Below the pieces are notes generated by a model. The model had not been told where the DNA came from. It saw only the letters and a program-made list of their open reading frames with translations, and ran no database searches. Shown here piece after piece: positions 42,709-51,471 of a DNA stretch of 64,000 nucleotides (the first letter of the stretch is position 1; each line of letters opens with the position of its first letter). Source of the DNA: VXPQ01 sp965248175 (GTDB taxonomy: Bacteria > Bacteroidota > Rhodothermia > Rhodothermales > VXPQ01); NCBI GenBank assembly GCA_965248175.1, contig OZ252093.1, positions 1,860,001 through 1,924,000 on the forward strand, written 5' to 3'. A program made the translations under genes and the position numbers.

Positions 42709-43386
42709 TCAACTGTCGACGCCGAACGTAAACGTTATCGTAGTGTGGCTTGCGATCGCCTTACCGTCCTTACGTGCCGGCCGGAACATCCACTGAGCTG
42801 CGACGGAAAGAGCGGCTTCCTCAAGGCCGTGCCCGAGCACATCGACCGCCTCTTTGACCAGTCCGTCCTCGTCGAGCAGGAATCGTTCGGTTATAGTTGC
42901 TTCCTCAACTTGTCCCCTGACGTTCACGAGAACTCGCACCCCCAGTTTTGCGCGCACTTTCCTCCGCCTGGCCTCCTCCGTATACTTGGGTTCTACAAAG
43001 CGTACGAGGCGCGGCCCTGCCGTGATGCCAGCGGAAGACAGAGCCTGTTCTCCGGGATCGGTTGCGGGCGCCTCGGATACGTCGAGAGGAAGTGAGCTGC
43101 CGGTAAGATCAAGCTCATCTTCGGCAAGTTCTACGTCGTCCGGAACCAGAATCGGCACCATCGGTGAGGGAGGGGCGGGCGCAGACGCAGCATGTTGCGT
43201 AGGCCGAATTTCCTCGATGTTGATGCGTTCCCTTTCACCTGTACGGTAGATTGGACGCAGGTCGGGCGAAGTTTCCTGTACGGGCCAGAAGCGAATAGCA
43301 ACGGTGAGCACGACGAGCGTCGTTGCAAGGCACGCCAGAAAACGGGTGCGGTGGTTCGCGATATGGTACGGGTCGGAACGCGGCAT
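42709..43386 (-). CDS. TonB-family energy transducer
   Basis: A 225-aa protein with a short cytoplasmic N-terminus, one membrane span (FLACLATTLVVLTVAI), a proline-rich periplasmic linker (PAPPSPMVPILVPDD) and a TonB C-terminal domain (FVEPKYTEEARRRKVRAKLGVRVLVNVRGQVEEATI... WMFRPARKDGKAIASHTTITFTF). It transmits proton-motive force to TonB-dependent receptors. No ExbB/D gene is next to it. Convergent with the DUF4834-like gene and divergent from carA. Confidence 0.88.
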   Translation of the reverse strand: MPRSDPYHIANHRTRFLACLATTLVVLTVAIRFWPVQETSPDLRPIYRTGERERINIEEIRPTQHAASAPAPPSPMVPILVPDDVELAEDELDLTGSSLPLDVSEAPATDPGEQALSSAGITAGPRLVRFVEPKYTEEARRRKVRAKLGVRVLVNVRGQVEEATITERFLLDEDGLVKEAVDVLGHGLEEAALSVAAQWMFRPARKDGKAIASHTTITFTFGVDS

Positions 43387-43482
43387 CGACGGGCTGCCGG
43401 CACAGGATTTTTATTTCAACCCGCCTTGCGCGCAAGGGTTCACAGTAGAAACTGCTCAACGGCTCTGTATCCCTAATAATGC

Positions 43483-43488
43483 TATAAT
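43483..43488 (+). promoter_or_regulatory. possible -10 element upstream of carA
   Basis: A perfect TATAAT about 98 bp before carA in the divergent tonB-carA region. No convincing -35 hexamer stands at the right distance, so only the -10 is proposed. Confidence 0.25.
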
Positions 43489-43585
43489 ACATCTTTGTCT
43501 TCAAAATGCGCGTGAAGGTGTTGAGACCGGGCGCAAGGATGCCTAATTTCAGAGGATGCCCTTTTGATCGTTGTTTAACGTACCT

Positions 43586-44728
43586 ATGAAACAAGCGCCG
43601 ATGAATGGTTCTCCGTGCAAGTTGGCTTTGGCAGACGGGATTGTTGTGAACGGATACGCCATTGGTCACCAGGGCGAAACGGGCGGCGAGCTCTGCTTTA
43701 ATACGAGCATGACGGGGTATCAGGAAATCATGACGGATCCGTCCTATCATGGGCAGATCATGATGATGACCTACCCGCACATTGGGAACTACGGAGCCAT
43801 GGATATCGACATGGAGGCGGACATGCCGATGGTGGCAGGGTTCGTAGTGCGCCAATTCGCCGAGAGGTATTCCAACCCGCAGGCGGACGAGTCGCTGGAT
43901 CGTTTTATGAAGCGGCATCACCTGGTGGGCATCAGCGGCGTAGATACGCGCCGTCTCGTTCGTCATATCCGGGCGCAGGGGGTCATGAATGCCGTGGTGT
44001 CCTCTGTGGACCTTGACGACGAGCGGTTGATCGAGAAAGCGCGAAACTGGCCTTCCATGGATGGTCTTGAACTGGCTTCACGGGTCACAGTGGATGCTGC
44101 CGCTGATTGGTGTGGAGGAGACGGTCCGCGTATCGCAGTATTCGACTATGGTGTGAAGCGCAATATTCTTCGGTCGTTCGAGGCGCATGGCTGTGCAGTC
44201 CGTCTTTTCCCCGCCTCCACATCGCTCGAACAAGTGCTTACCTGGGAGCCGGACGGCCTCTTTTTTTCGAACGGTCCGGGGGATCCGCGCGCTATGCCCG
44301 ATGCGATAGCCACGGTCCGGGAAGCGTTCCGGACGGACATTCCCCTGTTCGGAATATGCCTGGGCCATCAGCTCATGGCGCTTGTCTCCGGGTGCGAGGT
44401 CTACAAGATGTTCGTTGGGCACCGGGGTGCTAATCAACCGGTACAGAATCTCGAGACCGGCCATGTGGAGGTCACGACACAAAATCACGGGTTTGCTGTC
44501 CGGGAAGATTCCATTCCGGAAAAGGCGGCCGACATTACGCACCGGAATTTGAACGACCGGACGGTAGAGGGGCTGCGTTTCAGGAACCGTGTAGCGTTCT
44601 CGGTGCAGTATCACCCTGAGGCATCGCCGGGGCCGCACGACAGTCATTATTTGTTCGATCTGTTTTTGAAGGAAGTGGAAATGCGTCGGTGCGTGCCGGT
44701 ACGCACCACAGAGAAGGCGACAGCATGA
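43586..44728 (+). CDS. carA: carbamoyl-phosphate synthase small subunit
   Basis: Glutaminase subunit, about 380 aa. The N-terminal CPSase domain (FNTSMTGYQEIMTDPSYHGQIM) is followed by the class-I GAT domain with FGICLGHQLMAL (catalytic Cys) and VQYHPEASPGPHDS (His, Glu). It provides ammonia to CarB for carbamoyl phosphate. The frame opens at TTG 43571; ATG 43586 is preferred. carB follows after 45 bp. Carbamoyl phosphate made here would feed the acyl-ornithine carbamoyltransferase at 17253. Confidence 0.96.
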   Translation: MKQAPMNGSPCKLALADGIVVNGYAIGHQGETGGELCFNTSMTGYQEIMTDPSYHGQIMMMTYPHIGNYGAMDIDMEADMPMVAGFVVRQFAERYSNPQADESLDRFMKRHHLVGISGVDTRRLVRHIRAQGVMNAVVSSVDLDDERLIEKARNWPSMDGLELASRVTVDAAADWCGGDGPRIAVFDYGVKRNILRSFEAHGCAVRLFPASTSLEQVLTWEPDGLFFSNGPGDPRAMPDAIATVREAFRTDIPLFGICLGHQLMALVSGCEVYKMFVGHRGANQPVQNLETGHVEVTTQNHGFAVREDSIPEKAADITHRNLNDRTVEGLRFRNRVAFSVQYHPEASPGPHDSHYLFDLFLKEVEMRRCVPVRTTEKATA

Positions 44729-44773
44729 GCAAAGTGCAGGCAATGGCAAGACAAATCATTTCATTGGGAACCT

Positions 44774-47602
44774 ATGCCTAAACGTAAGGACATTCACCGG
44801 ATTCTGCTGATCGGGAGCGGGCCTATCGTGATCGGTCAAGCATGTGAATTTGACTATTCCGGTACGCAGGCTGCGCGGGCACTCCGCAAGGAGGGATATG
44901 AGGTGGTATTGGTCAATTCCAATCCGGCCACCATCATGACGGATGCGCTCACAGCCGACAAAATTTATCTGAAGGATCTGACGCCGGCCTCGATCCGGGA
45001 AATTGTTGAGATAGAGAAGCCGGATGCGGTGCTGCCGACCATGGGTGGGCAGACAGCGCTGAACCTTGCCGGTGTGCTCCAGGACGAAGGATTCTGGGCG
45101 GCACACGATGTAGAGGTTATCGGCGTGGATATCGACGCCATACGGATTACGGAAGACCGACAGGAGTTCCGCGATCTGATGGAGCGCATAGGTATCGACC
45201 AGGCGCGCAGCCGCGTGGCGAAAAGCTTGCTGGAAGCGAAGGAGATCGCCCAGGAGATCGGAGAACTTCCCGTGGTGATTCGCCCGTCGTATACGCTGGG
45301 CGGGTCTGGAGGCGGAATTGTGTGGAGTCACGAGGAATTCGATCGCAAGGTTATGCGGGGGCTGGAAATGTCGCCGGTTCACCAGGTGTTGATCGAGGAG
45401 TGTCTGTTCGGCTGGAAGGAATACGAGCTGGAGCTTCTTCGAGACGCCAACGACAACGTCATTATCGTGTGTCCCATCGAGAATGTGGATCCGATGGGCG
45501 TGCATACCGGAGATTCCGTAACAGTGGCGCCAACGCAGACGCTCACCGACAAGCAATACCAGCGGATGCGGGACGCGGCGATTCGCGCCATGCGGTCAAT
45601 CGGCACGTTTGCAGGGGGGTGCAATATCCAGTTTGCATTCGACCCGGCTGGCCGCCGCATGATCGTCATAGAGATCAATCCGCGCGTATCGCGCTCGTCC
45701 GCGCTGGCCTCAAAAGCAACGGGATATCCGATTGCGAAGGTGGCGGCAAGGCTGGCAGTAGGGTATACCCTGGATGAACTGCCGAACGAGGTCACTGGCA
45801 CCACAAGCGCCTGCTTCGAGCCGGCCATAGATTATGTGGTGACAAAGATTCCGCGTTTCAATTTTGACAAGTTCGAGGGCGTGGATGAAGAGCTGACTAC
45901 CCAGATGAAGGCAGTAGGCGAAGTGATGGCCATCGGCCGGACGTTTCCCGAGAGCCTGCAAAAAGCCTGGCAGAGCCTGGAGATTGGCTACAATGGTCTT
46001 GGCGCCGACCGTGAGGATGCTTCTACTTCGGAGGTGCGTGAGCGCCTGGCCAAACCCCTCTGGGACCGAACTCTCCAGATTCGTAATGCCTTCAAACTGG
46101 GGGCATCCGTAGACGAGATTGCGGATGTATCGAAGGTTGATCCGTGGTTTCTGTACCAGATTCGGGACATTGTTCGATTGGAGGAGGAGATCGGGAAGCG
46201 GACCTTACAGGAGCTGGATGCCGAATTCATGCGTCGGGTGAAGCAGTATGGCTTTTCCGACATTCAGATTGCATACCTGCTGAATGGGGATGCGAACGAT
46301 GTGCAGGTTCGGGAGCACAGAAAAGCGCTCGGGGTGACCCCGTCGTATCAGGTGGTAGATACATGCGCAGGAGAATTCCCGGCGGAGACGCCCTATTTCT
46401 ATTCTTCGTACGAACAGGGCACAGAGAGCAAGGTATCCGACCGCAAGAAAGTTATCATTTTGGGGAGCGGGCCGAACCGTATCGGTCAAGGTATCGAATT
46501 CGATTACTCCTGCGTACATGGCGTAAATGCTGTGCGGGATAGCGGATACGAGGCCATTATGATCAACTGTAACCCGGAAACGGTCTCGACGGATTTCGAC
46601 ATTGCGGATAAGTTGTATTTCGAGCCGGTGTACTGGGAACGGGTTCTGGACATCATTGAGTACGAGCAGCCGGAAGGGGTCATTGTACAGTTGGGTGGGC
46701 AGACTGCCCTGAAAATTGCGGAGAAGTTACACCGGAACGGCATTCGGATTTTCGGCACGTCGTACGAAATGATGGATTTGGCGGAGAGCCGGGGGAAATT
46801 CTCGGACATTCTCAAGGAACTGGAGATACCGTTTCCGCCCTATGGCATGGCGGTGACTGTACAGGAGGCTGTCGCTACCGCCGAGCGCATCGGTTACCCC
46901 ATTCTGATTCGCCCGAGTTATGTACTGGGCGGACAGGGAATGCGCATCGCGATCAACAAGGAAGAGGTACAGCACTACACGAAAAAAATCTGGATGCTGT
47001 TTCCAGACAATCATGTGCTGCTTGATCTGTTCCTGGAGAATGCCATCGAAATGGATGTAGATGCGGTGCGCGATGGGGAGGAGACGTGGATTGCGGGTAT
47101 CATGCAGCATATCGAGCCGGCAGGGGTACATAGTGGAGATTCGACAGCGGTGTTACCTCCGTTTTCCCTTTCGGAGGAAATTTTGCAGACCGTGCGCACG
47201 TATGTGCGGGACATTGCAGACCGGCTGGATATTATAGGGGTGATGAATGCGCAGTTTGCTATCAAGGACGGTATCGCTTACTGCATTGAGGCGAATCCAA
47301 GAGCATCGCGGACCGTGCCGTTTGTCGCAAAAGCGACGGGAATCCCTGTGTCGGATATTGCCACGAAGGTGATGCTGGGCCAGAAACTTGCCGATTTCCG
47401 AAAGGCGGGGCGGCTTACTTCGAATCTTGAGGGGTATGCAATCAAGGAACCCGTGTTTTCGTGGGATAAATTTCCCGAGGTGCCGAAGGAATTGGGTCCT
47501 GAGATGAAATCCACGGGCGAAGCGATCGCGTTCGTGGATGCGCTGACCGACGAGCACTTCCGGCGTCCGTATGAAATGCGGAATCTGTACTTGAGCCGAT
47601 AG
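44774..47602 (+). CDS. carB: carbamoyl-phosphate synthase large subunit, no MGS domain
   Basis: A 942-aa synthetase with two homologous ATP-grasp halves (LIGSGPIVIGQACEFDYSGTQA and ILGSGPNRIGQGIEFDYSCVHG begin each) and the oligomerisation domain between. It ends at EMKSTGEAIAFVDALTDEHFRR...LYLSR, right after the second synthetase half, whereas the E. coli protein (about 1073 aa) continues with an MGS-like allosteric domain that binds UMP, IMP and ornithine. That control is therefore absent here, which I recall as a feature of some Bacteroidota. Confidence 0.96.
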   Translation: MPKRKDIHRILLIGSGPIVIGQACEFDYSGTQAARALRKEGYEVVLVNSNPATIMTDALTADKIYLKDLTPASIREIVEIEKPDAVLPTMGGQTALNLAGVLQDEGFWAAHDVEVIGVDIDAIRITEDRQEFRDLMERIGIDQARSRVAKSLLEAKEIAQEIGELPVVIRPSYTLGGSGGGIVWSHEEFDRKVMRGLEMSPVHQVLIEECLFGWKEYELELLRDANDNVIIVCPIENVDPMGVHTGDSVTVAPTQTLTDKQYQRMRDAAIRAMRSIGTFAGGCNIQFAFDPAGRRMIVIEINPRVSRSSALASKATGYPIAKVAARLAVGYTLDELPNEVTGTTSACFEPAIDYVVTKIPRFNFDKFEGVDEELTTQMKAVGEVMAIGRTFPESLQKAWQSLEIGYNGLGADREDASTSEVRERLAKPLWDRTLQIRNAFKLGASVDEIADVSKVDPWFLYQIRDIVRLEEEIGKRTLQELDAEFMRRVKQYGFSDIQIAYLLNGDANDVQVREHRKALGVTPSYQVVDTCAGEFPAETPYFYSSYEQGTESKVSDRKKVIILGSGPNRIGQGIEFDYSCVHGVNAVRDSGYEAIMINCNPETVSTDFDIADKLYFEPVYWERVLDIIEYEQPEGVIVQLGGQTALKIAEKLHRNGIRIFGTSYEMMDLAESRGKFSDILKELEIPFPPYGMAVTVQEAVATAERIGYPILIRPSYVLGGQGMRIAINKEEVQHYTKKIWMLFPDNHVLLDLFLENAIEMDVDAVRDGEETWIAGIMQHIEPAGVHSGDSTAVLPPFSLSEEILQTVRTYVRDIADRLDIIGVMNAQFAIKDGIAYCIEANPRASRTVPFVAKATGIPVSDIATKVMLGQKLADFRKAGRLTSNLEGYAIKEPVFSWDKFPEVPKELGPEMKSTGEAIAFVDALTDEHFRRPYEMRNLYLSR

Positions 47603-47612
47603 GGGGCCTTGA

Positions 47613-48284
47613 GTGGTTGCACGTGAAGGATACGTTATCATAGGTATCGCGCTCGTGCTTGTCGCGGCGCTTTCCGGCATCGTCCTGCTTGTATCCGTGT
47701 CGTGGGGTATACTATGTCTGGTCGCTGCGGTGTTCATCACCGCGGGGGTTCTGTTTTTTTTTCGCGATCCTGTCCGTACGCCTCCACCCGTTTCCGATCG
47801 GCTGGTGCTCGCGCCTGCGGACGGCAAGGTGGTGGTCGTGGATAATGCAGTTCCCGAGCTATTGTACCTGGGAGACATGGCTAAAAAAATATCCATTTTC
47901 CTTTCCCCGCTCGATGTGCATGTAAACCGTATTCCCGTGGATGGAATAGTCGAGCATGTGAAATATGTACCCGGCAAATACCTGGTTGCGTGGCATCCCA
48001 AAGCGAGTGAAAAAAACGAACGTTCGGAGATTGGCGTGAGGCATCCGTCCGGGGCGCGAGTGCTTTTCAAGCAGATTGCCGGCTCCGTGGCGCGCCGCAT
48101 CGTGTATCATGTGGCAAAAGAAGATCAGGTCGCAGCAGGACAGCGTTTCGGGATCATAAAGTTCGGGTCACGGATGGATGTATTCGTGCCACAGGATGTG
48201 ACGCTGGGGGTATCCGTTGGGGATCGCGTGCGTGCGGGGGAAACGATTCTTGGGCGATTTCCGACTCCGAAGCGCAACCCATGA
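47613..48284 (+). CDS. psd: phosphatidylserine decarboxylase
   Basis: A 223-aa membrane-anchored enzyme that makes phosphatidylethanolamine. Two hydrophobic spans lie at the N-terminus (GIALVLVAALSGIVLLV, GILCLVAAVFITAGVLFFF), FLSPLDVHVNR is the conserved core, and IIKFGSRMDVFVP carries the Gly-Ser self-cleavage site that forms the pyruvoyl group. Starts with GTG at 47613, 10 bp after carB. The next gene, pssA, overlaps by 4 bp and supplies its substrate. Confidence 0.95.
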   Translation: MVAREGYVIIGIALVLVAALSGIVLLVSVSWGILCLVAAVFITAGVLFFFRDPVRTPPPVSDRLVLAPADGKVVVVDNAVPELLYLGDMAKKISIFLSPLDVHVNRIPVDGIVEHVKYVPGKYLVAWHPKASEKNERSEIGVRHPSGARVLFKQIAGSVARRIVYHVAKEDQVAAGQRFGIIKFGSRMDVFVPQDVTLGVSVGDRVRAGETILGRFPTPKRNP

Positions 48285-49051
48285 CGAACGGCGATTCCGA
48301 CGAAAGGCGGAAGGCACTGTCCCGTACTGCCGTACCCTCGTTTTTTACCCTGATGAATCTTCTCTCGGGGTATCTTTCCGTCGTGCAAACGATCGAGGGA
48401 CGTTTCGAATATGCCTGCTGGCTTATCGTGCTGGCAGGGCTATTCGATGCGCTTGACGGTATGATGGCGCGCCTTACGGACAGTACGAGCCTTTTCGGCG
48501 TCGAACTGGATTCACTCTCCGATATTGTGTCGTTCGGCGTGGCCCCATCCGTTCTGATCTATGTGTTCGGGTTGCAGGAATATGGAGCGGTTGGTCTGAT
48601 TGTTTCGTCCCTGCCGACAATTTGCGGGGCCGTACGCCTTGCCCGGTTCAATGTGCGGTTCGATGGCGTGAAGCGGGATTATTTCATGGGATTGCCTACG
48701 CCCGCAATGGCTGCGGTTATTGTGGCATTCATTCTCAATTTTGATGAGGCGGGCTGGTTTCACCGGTTCAGTCCAGGGGGGTTGTCGATTTTCATTCCTT
48801 TGTCGATCGGCTTGTCGATCCTGATGATTTCCACGGTGAAGTTCGATACGCTACCAAGACCATCTCGTGCGTACATTCTCGGCCATCCGCGCAAGACGGT
48901 GTTGTACGGAACAGGATTTTTGCTGATTATTTTCCTGCAACAGATCGGCTTGCTTGTGGTGCTGACCAGTTATTTGCTGATTAATGTATTTCGAGCCGTG
49001 TACTCGCTTTTCAATGGAATCCCTGTAGAGAAGGACAAAGGAAGCGCGTGA
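48281..49051 (+). CDS. pssA: CDP-diacylglycerol-serine O-phosphatidyltransferase
   Basis: A 256-aa polytopic enzyme that makes phosphatidylserine. The CDP-alcohol phosphotransferase motif DG(x)2AR(x)8G(x)3D(x)3D reads DALDGMMARLTDSTSLFGVELDSLSD. Several membrane spans follow. Its ATG overlaps the psd stop (ATGA), forming a two-gene phospholipid pair. Confidence 0.95.
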   Translation: MTNGDSDERRKALSRTAVPSFFTLMNLLSGYLSVVQTIEGRFEYACWLIVLAGLFDALDGMMARLTDSTSLFGVELDSLSDIVSFGVAPSVLIYVFGLQEYGAVGLIVSSLPTICGAVRLARFNVRFDGVKRDYFMGLPTPAMAAVIVAFILNFDEAGWFHRFSPGGLSIFIPLSIGLSILMISTVKFDTLPRPSRAYILGHPRKTVLYGTGFLLIIFLQQIGLLVVLTSYLLINVFRAVYSLFNGIPVEKDKGSA

Positions 49052-49119
49052 CAGAAGTGTATGGCGTATCTTTCTGTACATCCAAGTGCTGTATCGTCTT
49101 TGTATCGTCTCGCGATTCC

Positions 49120-49368
49120 ATGTATAAAGCCAGCGTCCGCGTCACTTTGCGATCCTCTATCCTTGATCCTCAGGGAAAAACGACCCACCACGCACTTGAA
49201 AACCTTGGCTTCGAACGGGTAGAACGGGTCCGGATCGGAAAATTCGTGGAGATGTGGATTGACGAACGTACGCAGGAAGACGCCGAGCGTATGGCAAAGG
49301 CGGCCTGCGAACAACTCCTGGCAAATCCGGTGATGGAGGATTTTGAGATTCGTGTGGAGGAAGGATAG
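49120..49368 (+). CDS. purS: phosphoribosylformylglycinamidine synthase subunit PurS
   Basis: An 82-aa small subunit of the three-part FGAM synthase in purine synthesis. KASVRVTLRSSILDPQGKTTHHALENLGFERVERVRIGKFVEM is the classic PurS sequence. The frame extends to 49048, overlapping pssA, but ATG 49120 gives the family start. PurL and PurQ are not in this window, so their genes lie elsewhere. Confidence 0.93.
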   Translation: MYKASVRVTLRSSILDPQGKTTHHALENLGFERVERVRIGKFVEMWIDERTQEDAERMAKAACEQLLANPVMEDFEIRVEEG

Positions 49369-49399
49369 GGGCGCCGGGACCGCTTCGTTGCGGCAAGGG

Positions 49400-49418
49400 G
49401 ACTAAGATATACTTAGTC
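49400..49418. other. perfect hairpin between convergent genes
   Basis: GACTAAG (49400-49406), loop ATATA, CTTAGTC (49412-49418). It lies where purS and the ZIP-like gene converge and covers the latter's stop codon. There is no T-tract on either side, so intrinsic termination is uncertain. Confidence 0.3.
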
Positions 49419-50009
49419 GTGCTTGTGCCGATGGTCGTGGCGGCCCTTGTGGAACACGACATGCAGCAATGATCCGCCAACGAATGCCTGGTAGAGTTCT
49501 ATGCCGCCGCCATGCGCGAAGAGCCGGGTTCCTGCCGCGTACCCTGCCCCTGTAGCAACAAGGATTGCTGCGATGCCGAGTGAAGCTCCCCCGAAGCCGT
49601 GCTGGGGTCTCAATAGCCACCAGACCGTAAGGCCGACCAGCAACCGGTGAAGAATTACGGCGGGGACGATGCCGGTTCCTGCGGGTACGAGCGCGGCTCC
49701 CTCCAGAAACGCATGCAGCGCCAGACCGGACAAGCCAACCAGCAGCGCTACATTGTCGGTATGTGGTGCAAGCGAGGTCGAGAGGCGCTCAATGAGGGTG
49801 GGCAAACCTATGCCCAAAGCAAGTACCGCAAGCACCAGTATGCCATGATCGGCCCAGGCGTGCGGAAGTACCTGCCAGATAACGAGCGCCGGGACGGCGA
49901 TGAACATAAAGCCGTCAAAGAGACGCGTAGCACCAGGTCGATCATGCAGCCACCCGTATAGCAATGCACCCATGATCGGGGCCGCGAGCGATCCGGCAAG
50001 CTGGAACAT
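49413..50009 (-). CDS. degenerate ZIP-family metal transporter-like protein
   Basis: A 198-aa polytopic membrane protein. LSGLALHAFLEGAALVPAG and AVILHRLLVGLTVWWLL occupy the places of the ZIP motifs in spans 4 and 5, but the second lacks the usual PEG. The C-terminus is histidine rich (HKGRHDHRHKHD). The protein is shorter than typical ZIPs, with about six spans. Beside it stand a His-rich small protein and a CDF exporter, so a role in zinc or similar metal handling is likely. Confidence 0.65.
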   Translation of the reverse strand: MFQLAGSLAAPIMGALLYGWLHDRPGATRLFDGFMFIAVPALVIWQVLPHAWADHGILVLAVLALGIGLPTLIERLSTSLAPHTDNVALLVGLSGLALHAFLEGAALVPAGTGIVPAVILHRLLVGLTVWWLLRPQHGFGGASLGIAAILVATGAGYAAGTRLFAHGGGIELYQAFVGGSLLHVVFHKGRHDHRHKHD

Positions 50010-50166
50010 GGCGACAGCCTCTACCCAATGCTGGTGAAATATCGTGCCGGCCGCAGGACCTTCGTTCTATCCGGTCCGATTCCGTGTCAGGGTACGGTAT
50101 TGTAACCCGGAGATGTGCGCGACCCGTTGGGGTGTCCGTACCTCTCGATGGCTACGCCGCTTCGTC

Positions 50167-50385
50167 TTACTCGCCCTCGGGCGCTTCCCCGTGATCGTGG
50201 CAGTGATCGCCGTGCGGATGGTGCAGGCGGCCATCGACAATATAATCTATGTGGTCGCCATGCTGCACCGCTTTATGTCCGCAGCCCGGACCATGTTTGT
50301 GGTCGTCATGTTCCGCATCGGTGTGGCTGCATCCAGGGCCGTGCTCGTGGGTATGGTCTTCGTGGGAATGATGATCTTCAGACAT
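50167..50385 (-). CDS. histidine-rich small metal-binding protein
   Basis: A 72-aa protein with about a quarter histidine: two HGPGC(S/G)H elements, then VQHGDHIDYIVDGRLHHPHGDHCHDHG. The start is set at the ATG at 50383-50385 (MSEDHHSHED); a Met seven codons upstream (50406) is also possible. The longer frame upstream to 50724 is not protein-like. Small proteins with this HGDHxDYxVDGxLHHPHGDHC pattern occur next to metal transporters. It probably buffers or delivers zinc or copper; that role is inferred. Confidence 0.7.
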   Translation of the reverse strand: MSEDHHSHEDHTHEHGPGCSHTDAEHDDHKHGPGCGHKAVQHGDHIDYIVDGRLHHPHGDHCHDHGEAPEGE

Positions 50386-50722
50386 CTTTTTCGCTGTTTT
50401 CCGCATGCAGGCGAGATGTTTTCTCTTGCTGCTACGAGTGGATAGATGGTTTACGTGGTAGTATTCTGTACGGCCGTTTGCTACCGGGTCTTGCACTCGC
50501 CGTATCCTCAAAAGTATACAGAAGTACCTGCCCCAAGCAAGGCTTTTCAAGTCGTTGGAGGAGGATTGTTCCGGCACACCAACCCTCGGAACCGATCCCT
50601 GACGAAAACGCCGATTGGAGCGTGTTGTCACCTTGCGCCCTGGACAATACCATGCCACGCGATGAATTATATTGTTACCGCAAATACTTTTGTATCCAGA
50701 TACATTCTCTCCGGTGTCGACC
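50386..50722. other. divergent intergenic region of the metal gene patch
   Basis: A 337-bp gap between the His-rich protein gene (minus) and the CDF gene (plus). No RNA or conserved ORF is seen. It should contain both promoters; one candidate is listed separately. Confidence 0.4.
50509..50540 (-). promoter_or_regulatory. Bacteroidota-type promoter for the His-rich gene
   Basis: On the minus strand TACTTTTG (50509-50516) matches the TAnnTTTG -7 consensus of Bacteroidota, with TTG about 21 nt upstream. Predicted start about 100 nt before the coding region. Confidence 0.3.
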
Positions 50723-51463
50723 ATGTTGCTGTCCGTTACCTCCGGTCACAGCCATAGTCACGACCATAGCCACGATCATAGTCACGGTTTAGGTGGACAT
50801 GAACACGACCTGCGTGGGGCGAGTAAGCGGAGCCTGAAAAGTGCACTCGTACTGATCGTCGGCTATATGCTCGTCGAGGTCGTCGGCGGCATTTTATCCG
50901 GCAGCTTGGCTCTTCTCGCGGATGCCGGGCACATGCTGACCGATGCAGCGTCGATCGGTCTGGCCCTGGCCGCCCTGCATTTTTCGAATCGGGCTGCGTC
51001 TGCGGAGAGAACTTTTGGATATCGCCGCCTTGAAATCCTCGCAGCCCTGGTAAATGCGCTCACACTCTGGTTAATCGCCGGGGGGGTGGTCGTCGAAGCC
51101 TACCGCCGTTTCATGGATGTGCCGGATGTCGAAGGCGGACTTATGCTCAGTGTTGGTTCGATTGGTCTTCTCGTTAATATCGCGGCGGCCTGGATCCTCC
51201 ACAAGTCGGCCGAGCACAGTGTCAATGTCGAAGGCGCCTTCCGGCACGTCATAGCCGATTTGTTGGGATCTGTCGGTGTTGTTGTGTCAGGTATTCTCGT
51301 TTGGGCTTTCGGCTGGACAGTGGCGGATCCCATTCTGAGCGTGGTCATCGCTGTTCTCATTCTGTCCAGTACGTGGCGTCTGCTCGGCAAAGTGATTCAT
51401 TTGCTGCTGCAGGGAACACCTCAACACATTGATGTCTATCGTCTTTGCAGCGAGATAGAAGAT

Positions 51464-51471
51464 GTGGAAGG
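51464..51471. repeat. 8-bp target-site duplication, left
   Basis: GTGGAAGG immediately left of the IS; identical to 52800-52807 on the right. Confidence 0.9.

Noticed and set aside
47153..48100. 315-codon antisense frame over carB/psd
   Set aside because: Antisense shadow; low-complexity Ser/Thr/Arg composition and no motif.
49400..49418. Bidirectional terminator between purS and the ZIP-like gene
   Set aside because: Perfect stem but no T-tract on either strand; kept only as a hairpin of unknown role.
50115..50792. 225-codon plus-strand frame over the His-rich gene
   Set aside because: Opposite to the clearly His-rich protein; the plus-strand translation is Arg/Cys rich and patternless.
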